A stretch of DNA of 60,274 nucleotides from Bacteroidales bacterium (GTDB taxonomy: Bacteria; Bacteroidota; Bacteroidia; Bacteroidales; JAADJA01): assembly GCA_020052415.1 (NCBI GenBank), contig JAGVPB010000046.1, forward strand, positions 1 to 60,274, written 5' to 3'. Under the pieces are notes generated by a model. It had not been told where the DNA came from. It ran no database searches and saw only the letters and a program-made list of their open reading frames with translations. Position numbers and translations under genes: made by a program. Shown piece after piece: positions 16,011-22,539 of this stretch; within the stretch, counting starts at the first letter, position 1; each line of letters begins with the position of its first letter.

Positions 16011-16265
16011 ATGCCCGGATTTAATCAAACAGGCCCCATGGGACAAGGTCCAATGACAGGGCGCAAGATGGGACGTTGCACCAGAAATGGTGTAAACCCA
16101 AACAATCAATCGGATGCTGAAAACAGTAGCCAGAACAGTAACCAACCTGAAAACATGGCAGGAAGAGGATGGAGATTTAGCTGGAAAAGAGGTTTTGGTT
16201 TTGGAGGTGGCAGCGGTGGTGGTCGTGGTATGGGACGACAGAATCGTTTCAGGGGCGGCAATTAA
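16011..16265 (+). CDS. DUF5320-like small Gly-rich protein 2
   Basis: This 84-residue protein starts MPGFNQTGPMGQGPMTGRKM and continues GRCTRNG, the same N-terminal pattern as the neighbour at 15801. It has an Asn/Gln-rich middle and a Gly/Arg-rich C terminus (GFGGGSGGGRGMGRQ). Function is unknown; the family repeatedly accompanies NifX-like cluster-binding proteins. A strong Shine-Dalgarno precedes it and a hairpin terminator follows it. Confidence 0.75.
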   Translation: MPGFNQTGPMGQGPMTGRKMGRCTRNGVNPNNQSDAENSSQNSNQPENMAGRGWRFSWKRGFGFGGGSGGGRGMGRQNRFRGGN

Positions 16266-16270
16266 TTAAA

Positions 16271-16293
16271 CATGGAGGACTTTTCCCTCCATG
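16271..16293 (+). terminator. Hairpin terminator after the DUF5320-like gene
   Basis: CATGGAGG (16271-16278) pairs with CCTCCATG (16286-16293) around a 7-nt loop and is followed by CTTTATTTG. It would limit read-through from the DUF134 operon into the NifU-like gene, or set relative expression. Confidence 0.7.
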
Positions 16294-16330
16294 CTTTATT
16301 TGTCATTTTAATAATAAATACATTAAAATC

Positions 16331-16726
16331 ATGAGTGAAGTGCGGAATTTATTAAAAACATCGGGGTATTCGGAGAGGGCTATTGAATACTATGAAAATC
16401 ATTTGAATGTTGGAAGTTTGGACAATCCGGATGCCCAATATATGTTTACGGGACCCTGCGGTGATACGATGGAAATATTTTTGAAAATTGCATCGGGTAT
16501 TATAACAGACGCAAAATTTCAAGCTATCGGATGCGCAGGATCTTTCACTTCAGGTTCTGCGCTTACTAAGATGATAACTAATAAAACCTTGCAGGAGTGT
16601 GAAAAGTTGGATGAGAACGATGTACTAAACCATCTTGGCGGGATGCCGGAGCAGAAAGTTCATTGTTCAAGATTAGCCGTATTGACTTTAAAAAAAGCGA
16701 TTGAACAATTTAAAAAAAAGGAGTGA
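16331..16726 (+). CDS. NifU-like iron-sulfur cluster scaffold protein
   Basis: This 131-residue protein has the NifU N-terminal domain fold, with the three conserved cysteines in GPCGDTMEIF (C43), GCAGSFTSGSAL (C68) and VHCSRLAV (C112). The usual Asp follows the first Cys (CGD). These bind a transient [2Fe-2S]/[4Fe-4S] cluster for transfer. The N-terminal 30 residues (ending HLNVGSLDNPDA) match the IscU-like proteins found next to NifX-like genes. No nifS is adjacent. It is followed closely by a second NifX-like gene and probably helps build a cluster on that protein or its neighbours. Confidence 0.88.
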   Translation: MSEVRNLLKTSGYSERAIEYYENHLNVGSLDNPDAQYMFTGPCGDTMEIFLKIASGIITDAKFQAIGCAGSFTSGSALTKMITNKTLQECEKLDENDVLNHLGGMPEQKVHCSRLAVLTLKKAIEQFKKKE

Positions 16727-16728
16727 AA

Positions 16729-17106
16729 ATGAAAAAAATCATTGCAGTTCCGTTAGAAAATGGAGTATTATGTGCTCATTTTGGGCATTGTCAAACATTT
16801 GCAATTGTGAATGTTGAAAATAATTTGATTACAGATATACAAGAAATAACACCACCGGAACATGTCCCCGGACTCTATCCCCGATGGATTGCCGACAAAG
16901 GAGCTACCGATGTGATTGCCGGTGGTATGGGACCGATGGCGGTAAATCTGTTTAATGAAGCCGGGGTGAATGTTTTTGCGGGAGCGCCGGTGGATACGCC
17001 CACCAATCTGGTTACTAATTTTCTCGCAGGAAAATTAACCTTAAGCGCCAACTACTGCGACCATCATGGTAATGGTGACCACCATGGACATGGACTCCAG
17101 CACTGA
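16729..17106 (+). CDS. NifX-like protein 2 with His-rich C-terminal tail
   Basis: This NifX-like protein of about 125 residues has the fold motifs MKKIIAVPLENG, CAHFGHCQTFAIV and DVIAGGMGPMAVNLFNEAGV. The tail CDHHGNGDHHGHGLQH is strongly His-rich and suggests nickel, zinc or copper binding. The ATG at 16729 was preferred over an overlapping GTG at 16723 because AAGGAG (16718-16723) sits at Shine-Dalgarno distance from it. The HFGHCQ motif is typical of the dinitrogenase iron-molybdenum cofactor-binding family. Confidence 0.85.
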   Translation: MKKIIAVPLENGVLCAHFGHCQTFAIVNVENNLITDIQEITPPEHVPGLYPRWIADKGATDVIAGGMGPMAVNLFNEAGVNVFAGAPVDTPTNLVTNFLAGKLTLSANYCDHHGNGDHHGHGLQH

Positions 17107-17317
17107 AACATTCACAACAATTGATTCGCGATGCAGCGATTGCGTATTACGAACATACCGGAGATTATTTGATAAGTTCAATACATCCCAACAGGGACAG
17201 CAGGATTTTCTAAATTATTTCAATTTTTTTTCTGCTTATGGTTAAGTGTGATGTAATGACTGAACTCCTTAATGTTGAAGAAGGAAGTTTTGTTGTGCTC
17301 AATCAAACAGAAAAGGG
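17107..17317 (+). other. Intergenic stretch with possible gene remnants
   Basis: No intact gene is visible. One frame starting in the previous gene reads RDAAIAYYEHTGDYLISSI then stops. Another, from an ATG at 17238, reads MVKCDVMTELLNVEEGSFVV and runs to a TAG at 17325-17327 inside the ZIP start. These look protein-like but match nothing I recognise. They may be a decayed gene or a short leader peptide upstream of the ZIP transporter. Confidence 0.35.
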
Positions 17318-18064
17318 ATGGAAATAGCAAATGTAATTATAGCTCTGTTTTTAGGCAGTATAGGGAGTGTAGCATTAGCAGGATTAATGCTTCTGCTTGG
17401 CAATGAAAAGCTGGAAAAAGTCTCGACCTACCTGATGTATCTCGCCGGAGGCATCCTTCTGGGGGCAGCTTTTCTGGGGATGATCCCGAAGGCTATCAGC
17501 ATGTCGGATACCAGACAGGTACTCCAGACAATTATGTTTGGAATTCTGCTTTTTTTTATACTCGAAAAGATCATTTTGTGGCGAAGTTGCCGAAATAAAA
17601 ACTGCGAAAGACACATCAATGCAGCCGCTCCGATAATCCTGATCGGTGATGCCTTTCACAATGCCATTGATGGTGTGGTTATTGCCGCTTCGTTTCTCAG
17701 TTCCACTGAGCTGGGCATTTTCGTCACCCTTTCGGTTTTACTTCATGAAATTCCGCAGGAACTTGGCGATTTTGGTATCCTGATAAAGAGTGGATTTTCC
17801 CGAAGCAAAGCTTTCTGGTACAACGCACTAAGCGGTGCAACTGCCATCATATTTGGAGTGGCGGCATTTTACACCCTTGAATCACTAAAATCATTAATAC
17901 CTTATGCACTGGCTTTATCAGCCGCAAGTTTTCTATACATTGCCCTTGCCGATCTGATCCCTGAAATGCATCGCAAAACATCATTCAAAGCATCCCTCAG
18001 TCAGGTGATGTTGATAACCGTTGGAATTCTGATTATTTATGTGAGTTTACAATTAAAATTATGA
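17318..18064 (+). CDS. ZIP-family divalent metal transporter
   Basis: This 248-residue inner-membrane protein has about eight hydrophobic helices and the ZIP metal-site motifs HNAIDGVVIAASFL (helix IV) and LLHEIPQELGDFG (helix V). Such proteins move Zn, Fe or other divalent ions into the cytosol. The helix III-IV segment WRSCRNKNCERH contains two cysteines and a histidine, which may be a metal-binding loop. It overlaps the next gene by 4 nt (ATGA). Its place in a metallocluster operon suggests it supplies the metal. Confidence 0.9.
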   Translation: MEIANVIIALFLGSIGSVALAGLMLLLGNEKLEKVSTYLMYLAGGILLGAAFLGMIPKAISMSDTRQVLQTIMFGILLFFILEKIILWRSCRNKNCERHINAAAPIILIGDAFHNAIDGVVIAASFLSSTELGIFVTLSVLLHEIPQELGDFGILIKSGFSRSKAFWYNALSGATAIIFGVAAFYTLESLKSLIPYALALSAASFLYIALADLIPEMHRKTSFKASLSQVMLITVGILIIYVSLQLKL

Positions 18065-18513
18065 AAGTCATGGAAAAAATCAAAGTTGGAATAATCATTT
18101 GCGACAGATATCACACCTGCGCAGGTGGTAAGTGCTTCCGATCGCTTAAAAACCGGGAAGGGGCTTTTGAAAGGTATAAAAACCAGGAAGTTGAGCTTGC
18201 TGCTTATACCACATGCGGCGGCTGCCCAGGTGGTAACATCGAATATGCGCCCGAAGAAATGAAAAAAAACGGTGTAACACACGTTCACTTTGCTACTGGA
18301 TTTTTAGTGGGATACCCTCCCTGCCCTTATATGGAGCACTTTGAAAAATTTATTACAGAGAAGTATGGAATGAACGTAATTTTTGGAACTCATCCAATTC
18401 CGCAGAAATATTTTTTAACACACAAAAAACTGAATACGTGGCATGATTCATTCATGCAAAGGGTTACCGCTCCAACGTTAACCGATGAAAAGACAAGGTT
18501 AAATTATGACTGA
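18061..18513 (+). CDS. CGGC domain protein (putative metal-binding)
   Basis: This 150-residue protein has the CGGC domain: CDRYHTCAGGKC (C14, C20, C25), TTCGGCPGG (C52, C55) and FLVGYPPCPYM. The domain is predicted to bind metal and is common in anaerobes. The start at 18061 overlaps the ZIP stop by 4 nt; an in-frame ATG at 18070 is an alternative. It overlaps the following ATPase by 8 nt, so translation of the three genes is probably coupled. Confidence 0.87.
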   Translation: MKVMEKIKVGIIICDRYHTCAGGKCFRSLKNREGAFERYKNQEVELAAYTTCGGCPGGNIEYAPEEMKKNGVTHVHFATGFLVGYPPCPYMEHFEKFITEKYGMNVIFGTHPIPQKYFLTHKKLNTWHDSFMQRVTAPTLTDEKTRLNYD

Positions 18514-19387
18514 AAAAAAACCTTTTAAAATTGCCATTGCCAGCGGCAAAGGCGGTACGGGTAAAACATTACTCTCAACCAATCTTGCTGCTTACCTTAG
18601 TCAAACCCGCAGTACTTTACTTGTTGATCTCGACGTTGAAGAACCCAATGACTTTATTTTTATCAAAGGAACTCTTGAATCAGTATCCGACCAATATAAA
18701 ATGATTCCTGAATGGGGCGAAGACAAATGCACACTCTGCGGTATTTGCAGCAACGTATGTAAATATCATGCGGTGGTGCAGCTTGGAACTTTTATCGCCG
18801 TATTCAAAGAGCTTTGCCATAGCTGCTATGCTTGTTCAGAGCTTTGTCCGGAGTTGGCATTGCCAATGCAAAAACATAAAATTGGAGAGCTATCAAAACG
18901 ATCGGACGGACATCTCACATTTATCGAAAGTCGTTTGGAAATATGCGAAGAGCAGGCAGTTCCGTTAATTCATCAGACGCATAACCTTGTGGATGAAGAT
19001 TACAATAAGATTCCATTTCAACTGTTCGATTGTCCACCGGGAACTTCCTGTCCGGTTATAGCGGCTGCCAAAAACACCGATTATGTTATACTTGTTACCG
19101 AATCTACTCCTTTTGGACTCAATGACCTTAAACTGGCTGTGGAAACGATATCCAAACTCGGCAAACCTCTTGGTGTAATAATCAATCGCCACGGTATCGG
19201 GAACAATGACGTAGAAAGTTACTGCGCTCATAATCAAATTCCGGTTCTTGCAAAAATCCCTTTCGACCGGCAAATAGCTAAATGCTATTCAAAAGGAGAA
19301 TTGGTTTATGCCAAAGTTGAACACGTTGAAACCTCCCTTCGTCAAATTATAAAATACCTTGATGAAACCCACGGAAATCATGAATGA
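18506..19387 (+). CDS. MinD/Mrp-superfamily ATPase with inserted ferredoxin domain 1
   Basis: This 293-residue protein (COG1149) has the deviant Walker A SGKGGTGKT (13-21). Two ferredoxin motifs are inserted, C75-x2-C78-x2-C81-x3-C85 (CTLCGICSNVC) and C104-x2-C107-x2-C110-x3-C114 (CHSCYACSELC), giving two [4Fe-4S] clusters. The MinD fold resumes with FDCPPGTSCPV and VTESTPFGLNDL. These pairs are found in ORP complexes and are thought to couple ATP hydrolysis to electron or cluster transfer. It overlaps the upstream CGGC gene by 8 nt and its paralogue downstream by 8 nt. Confidence 0.92.
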   Translation: MTEKKPFKIAIASGKGGTGKTLLSTNLAAYLSQTRSTLLVDLDVEEPNDFIFIKGTLESVSDQYKMIPEWGEDKCTLCGICSNVCKYHAVVQLGTFIAVFKELCHSCYACSELCPELALPMQKHKIGELSKRSDGHLTFIESRLEICEEQAVPLIHQTHNLVDEDYNKIPFQLFDCPPGTSCPVIAAAKNTDYVILVTESTPFGLNDLKLAVETISKLGKPLGVIINRHGIGNNDVESYCAHNQIPVLAKIPFDRQIAKCYSKGELVYAKVEHVETSLRQIIKYLDETHGNHE

Positions 19388-20261
19388 AATCGTAGTCCTA
19401 TCGGGTAAAGGGGGCACGGGAAAAACATCCATTGCAGCATCATTGGCTGTTTTGGCAGGTAATAGCGCTGTGATCGCCGATTGTGATGTGGGTGCTGCAA
19501 ATATACATCTGTTGTTAAAGCCCGATTTTGGGAAAACCTTTGAATTTTATAGTGGTGAACTTGCCTCCATACATCAGGAATTGTGCACCGTTTGCGGCAA
19601 ATGCGCCGAGGTATGCCGTTTTAAAGCGATTTCATTCATAGATGATCATTATCTGATCAGCGATCTTGATTGTGAAGGTTGCGGCTACTGCGAAAGAGTT
19701 TGTCCTACCCATGCCATTGCCATGTATGAACGTAAATCCGGTCATGTTTATATTTCTAAAACGAAGGTTGGAAGTACGATGGTTCATGCAAGATTGGATA
19801 TTAGCGCTGAAAATTCAGGTAAGTTGGTAGCCGCCGTTAAAAATGAAGCTAAATCTATTGCCATTAAGGAAGACAAACAATTTATAATTGTTGACGGTTC
19901 ACCCGGAATAGGATGTCCGGTAGTATCCTCTCTATCCGGGGCGAATTATGTTATCCTGGTTACTGAACCAACTCTATCGGGACTGCACGATCTTAAGCGG
20001 GTACACGCAGTCATCAGCAGATTTCGCATTCAATCGGGTTGCATTATCAACAAGTTTGATTTAAACTTAGAGAAAACAGTTGAAATTAAACATTTTTTAG
20101 AGGAACTTCAGATTCATCATCTCGCAGATATTTCTTACGACATCGCCTTTACACAAGCGATGACAGAAGGCAAAACCATTGTTGAAACTTCTTCTCCACT
20201 AAAACAATTGATAGAAGAGGTTTGGTATAACGTTAAAGAGCAAATAATTATAAAAAAGTAA
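19380..20261 (+). CDS. MinD/Mrp-superfamily ATPase with inserted ferredoxin domain 2
   Basis: This paralogue of the preceding gene has 293 residues from the start at 19380 (MNEIVVLSGKGGTGKT). The ATG at 19380 is preferred because it gives the family's normal N terminus and an 8-nt overlap with its partner. The Walker A motif is at 8-16. Ferredoxin motifs are C69, C72, C75, C79 (CTVCGKCAEVC) and C98, C101, C104, C108 (CEGCGYCERVC), with VDGSPGIGCPVV later. Two such ATPases side by side are a hallmark of the orange-protein complex and may form a heterodimer. Confidence 0.92.
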   Translation: MNEIVVLSGKGGTGKTSIAASLAVLAGNSAVIADCDVGAANIHLLLKPDFGKTFEFYSGELASIHQELCTVCGKCAEVCRFKAISFIDDHYLISDLDCEGCGYCERVCPTHAIAMYERKSGHVYISKTKVGSTMVHARLDISAENSGKLVAAVKNEAKSIAIKEDKQFIIVDGSPGIGCPVVSSLSGANYVILVTEPTLSGLHDLKRVHAVISRFRIQSGCIINKFDLNLEKTVEIKHFLEELQIHHLADISYDIAFTQAMTEGKTIVETSSPLKQLIEEVWYNVKEQIIIKK

Positions 20262-20265
20262 AAAT

Positions 20266-20604
20266 ATGAAAATCGCATTTACAGCTACAGGAACAAGTTG
20301 GGACTCGATGATTGACCCAAGATTTGGCAGAACTGAATTCATTGTATTGCACGATGAAGAAAGCCAGGAATTAATATCAATTGATAACTGGGCGGTAAAA
20401 AATGAGACGCATGGGGCAGGAACAGCTACGTCCCAGAAAATATTTGAACTCAAACCCGATGTTCTGATTACCGGCAATGGTCCGGGTGACAACGCATCCG
20501 GTGCACTAAAACACTTAAAAATGAAAATATTTGTAAATGCTCATGATATGACACTCAGGCAAGCTTATAATAATTATAAAGACGGCAATCTCAAAGAAAT
20601 TTAG
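20266..20604 (+). CDS. NifX-like protein 3 (orange-protein-like)
   Basis: This 112-residue COG1433 protein has MKIAFTATGTSWDSMIDPRF at the N terminus, FGRTEFIVLHDEES, then GAGTATSQKIFE and DVLITGNGPGDNASGALK. Of the three NifX-like proteins in the island this is closest to the orange-protein pattern, including GAGT, GNGPG and the terminal MTLRQAYNNYKDG. Orange protein of Desulfovibrio binds a sulfide-bridged Mo-Cu cluster; whether this one does cannot be read. It lies 4 nt after the second ATPase gene, in the expected order for an ORP operon. Confidence 0.87.
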   Translation: MKIAFTATGTSWDSMIDPRFGRTEFIVLHDEESQELISIDNWAVKNETHGAGTATSQKIFELKPDVLITGNGPGDNASGALKHLKMKIFVNAHDMTLRQAYNNYKDGNLKEI

Positions 20605-20610
20605 ACAGAT

Positions 20611-20781
20611 ATGGAAAATCATCATCATAACGGAGGACACCATGCCCATAGAAAAGGACAGAAAGGCAAAGGATCAGGTGGTCATTGCACCTGCGGTAAA
20701 TGTGGATATTCCGTAAGCCACCAGGCAGGAATCCCATGCAAAACAATGGTTTGTCCGGTTGACGCATTTATATTGGAATAA
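20611..20781 (+). CDS. Small His-rich zinc-ribbon protein, stand-alone version of the DUF134 C terminus
   Basis: This 56-residue protein starts MENHHHNGGHHAHRKG and contains CTCGKCGYSVSHQAGIPC, then VCPVDAFILE. The pattern CxCxxCG[FY]xxxHQxGxPCxxxVCP is the same, residue for residue in spacing, as the second zinc cluster of the DUF134 regulator at 14879 (C153 to C175). The last CxxC is incomplete here: the Cys three residues after the final CP is missing, as if one codon was lost. The N-terminal His cluster suggests metal binding. It lies 7 nt after the NifX-like gene and 4 nt before the radical SAM gene. Confidence 0.75.
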   Translation: MENHHHNGGHHAHRKGQKGKGSGGHCTCGKCGYSVSHQAGIPCKTMVCPVDAFILE

Positions 20782-20785
20782 CAAA

Positions 20786-21739
20786 ATGGAAAAACTTATT
20801 TTTGGTCCCATTCCGTCGCGCAGGCTGGGAAGAAGCATCGGCGTTAACAATATTCCTCACAAGGTTTGTTCTTACTCCTGCGCTTATTGCCAGGTTGGAA
20901 AAGCAATTAAAATGCAGATTAAGCGCCAGGAATTTTATCCTCCTGATTTAATTGTCAGTCAGGTAAAACAAAAACTTGAAAGTTTATCAGCTACTGATTT
21001 GCCTGATTATATCACCCTTGTTCCCGATGGGGAACCTACTTTGGACAACAACCTGGGTGAACTGATCAGGGGGTTAAAGAGGTTTGGATTGCCGGTTGCT
21101 GTGATAACCAACAGCTCGCTTCTTGAAAACAAGGATGTTCAGGCTGATCTTTCGCAAGCCGATTACATTTCGATTAAAACAGATACCACCAACCCAAGTG
21201 TTTGGAAAAAAATCAACAAGCCGCACAAAAGCCTCAATCTCGATTCAATTCTTAAAGCCATCCTTCACTTTTCCGCTCATTACCAGGGGATACTCGTATC
21301 GGAAACCATGCTGATAAAAGGCATAAACGATTCCCGGGAATATGTGGAGCCTGTTGCAAATTTTCTCCGGGAAGTTAAACCCGACTTTGCCTATATCGCC
21401 ATTCCAACACGTCCGACGGCATACAAGGGAACATTTCCTCCAGATGAAGCGGCAGTAGCAGTGGCTTATGAAATATTTAACCGGCACAAACTGAATACTG
21501 AACTGCTTACCGGATATGAAGGAAATGCATTTGCTTCTTCAGGCAATTTCGAAGATGATATGTTAAGCATTACGGCGGTTCATCCCATGCGAAAAGATGC
21601 TATGATGGAGTTAATGTCCAAATCAAATGCAACGAAAGCGGATCTTAATAAACTGATTGAAGAAGGGCACCTCAGAAGAGTTGATTACAATGATCAGGAA
21701 TATTTTTTACGAAAATTCAAAAATGATCAAAACCCTTAA
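20786..21739 (+). CDS. Radical SAM protein (COG0731-like)
   Basis: This 317-residue protein starts MEKLIFGPIPSRRLGRSIGV and has the SAM-cluster motif CSYSCAYC (C28, C32, C35), followed by VPDGEPTLD and SIKTDTTN. This COG0731/wyosine-synthase-like subfamily is widespread in anaerobes, and its substrate is unknown. A winged-helix-like tail (about 265-310, KSNATKADLNKLIEEGHLRR) is typical. The start at 20786 follows the small zinc protein's stop by 4 nt; an in-frame start at 20759 would overlap that gene. The gene's 3' end overlaps the cobalamin adenosyltransferase start by 17 nt. It may modify a peptide or tRNA or mature a cofactor for this island. Confidence 0.87.
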   Translation: MEKLIFGPIPSRRLGRSIGVNNIPHKVCSYSCAYCQVGKAIKMQIKRQEFYPPDLIVSQVKQKLESLSATDLPDYITLVPDGEPTLDNNLGELIRGLKRFGLPVAVITNSSLLENKDVQADLSQADYISIKTDTTNPSVWKKINKPHKSLNLDSILKAILHFSAHYQGILVSETMLIKGINDSREYVEPVANFLREVKPDFAYIAIPTRPTAYKGTFPPDEAAVAVAYEIFNRHKLNTELLTGYEGNAFASSGNFEDDMLSITAVHPMRKDAMMELMSKSNATKADLNKLIEEGHLRRVDYNDQEYFLRKFKNDQNP

Positions 21740-22304
21740 ACAGAGTATGCAATCTAATCCCGACCCGGAAGCAATTGAAAAGCGGTGTAAATTCACCGGT
21801 TATATTCATCTTTACACCGGCGATGGAAAAGGAAAAACCACGGCAGCATTAGGGTTAGCGATCAGGGCTGCCGGTGCCGGAAAGAAGACTTTTATCGGTC
21901 AGTTCGTCAAAGGAATGCATTACTCCGAAATGGATTCTTTAAAGCACATTCCTGAAATTGAACTCAAACAATACGGACTGGATTACTTTATCGTAAATCA
22001 GCCTACGCAAAAAGACATTGATGCAGCCTGAAGAGGATTGGAAGAAGTATCTGAAATTATCTCCCAAAACAAATATTCCATGGTCATTCTCGATGAAATT
22101 TGCATCGCGCTTTACTACCATCTGTTCGAGATTGACAAGGTTATAGCATTGCTTAAAACCAGTCCACAGGAGACAGAAATCATTCTAACATGCCGATATG
22201 CTCCACAAGAACTTATCGAAATCGCAGACCTGGTGACTGAAATGAAGGAAGTAAAGCACTATTACGCTCTTGGAGTTAAAGCAAGAAAAGGAATTGAGTT
22301 TTAA
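21723..22304 (+). pseudogene. Cob(I)alamin adenosyltransferase (BtuR/CobA/CobO) interrupted by in-frame TGA
   Basis: The reading frame encodes GYIHLYTGDGKGKTTAALG (P-loop at residues 33-40), then after residue 102 meets TGA (22029-22031). It resumes in the same frame as RGLEEVSEII, VILDEICIAL and ending GVKARKGIEF, the conserved BtuR C terminus. Joined, it would be about 193 residues, normal for the family, which adenosylates corrinoids with ATP. A single-base change (CGA, AGA or TGG to TGA) explains the break. TGA ends other genes in this window, so reassignment is unlikely. It may be a true pseudogene, a sequencing error or a recent mutation. The start overlaps the radical SAM gene by 17 nt. 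Confidence 0.8.
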
Positions 22305-22484
22305 TTCAATATAATAGAAATGAAACAAAGATAAAGGGTTAAACACGAATTTAATTTCAAGAATTTAGGCTTAATGAATATTTTTCAGGCTGGAATATCG
22401 GGTGATATCAGTAATTATACTATCCGATCGTATTTGAAAGCCATGTATAAAAAATTTGCTTTTACTGTGGTATAAAGGATCTAA
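22305..22484 (+). other. AT-rich intergenic stretch
   Basis: No recognisable gene. A 33-codon frame at 22374-22475 reads MNIFQAGISGDISNY and so on, without a family I know and without a convincing leader. It lies between the broken adenosyltransferase and the terminator at 22488. Confidence 0.3.
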
Positions 22485-22487
22485 AAA

Positions 22488-22519
22488 AAGAGGCCATCTC
22501 ATTTTTGAGAGAGCCTCTT
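22488..22519 (-). terminator. Hairpin terminator of the rhodanese lipoprotein gene
   Basis: AAGAGGC (22488-22494) pairs with GCCTCTT (22513-22519), and TCTCA/TGAGA extends the stem. On the minus strand the hairpin is followed by TTTTTTT, placing it as the terminator of the gene ending at 22540. The right arm resembles the element at 3597-3614. Confidence 0.75.
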
Positions 22520-22539
22520 CTGCTAGAATAATTAGAGGA

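Noticed and set aside
20642-20716. Alternative 24-codon frame with a GGAGG upstream, starting MPIEKDRK
   Set aside because: It lies inside the zinc-ribbon protein at 20611-20781, whose Cys/His spacing matches the DUF134 module exactly. The GGAGG is part of the Asn-Gly-Gly-His codons of that protein.
22029-22031. TGA within the adenosyltransferase as selenocysteine, pyrrolysine or reassigned tryptophan
   Set aside because: TGA is used as an ordinary stop by neighbours such as the DUF134 and NifU-like genes. No family member is known to carry selenocysteine at this place, and no recoding hairpin was visible. A mutation or sequencing error is simpler.
14879-22304. Nitrogen fixation cluster
   Set aside because: NifX- and NifU-like proteins are present, but no nifHDK, nifE/N or nifB is. 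Presence of two COG1149 ATPases and an orange-protein-like member fits an ORP-like cluster instead.
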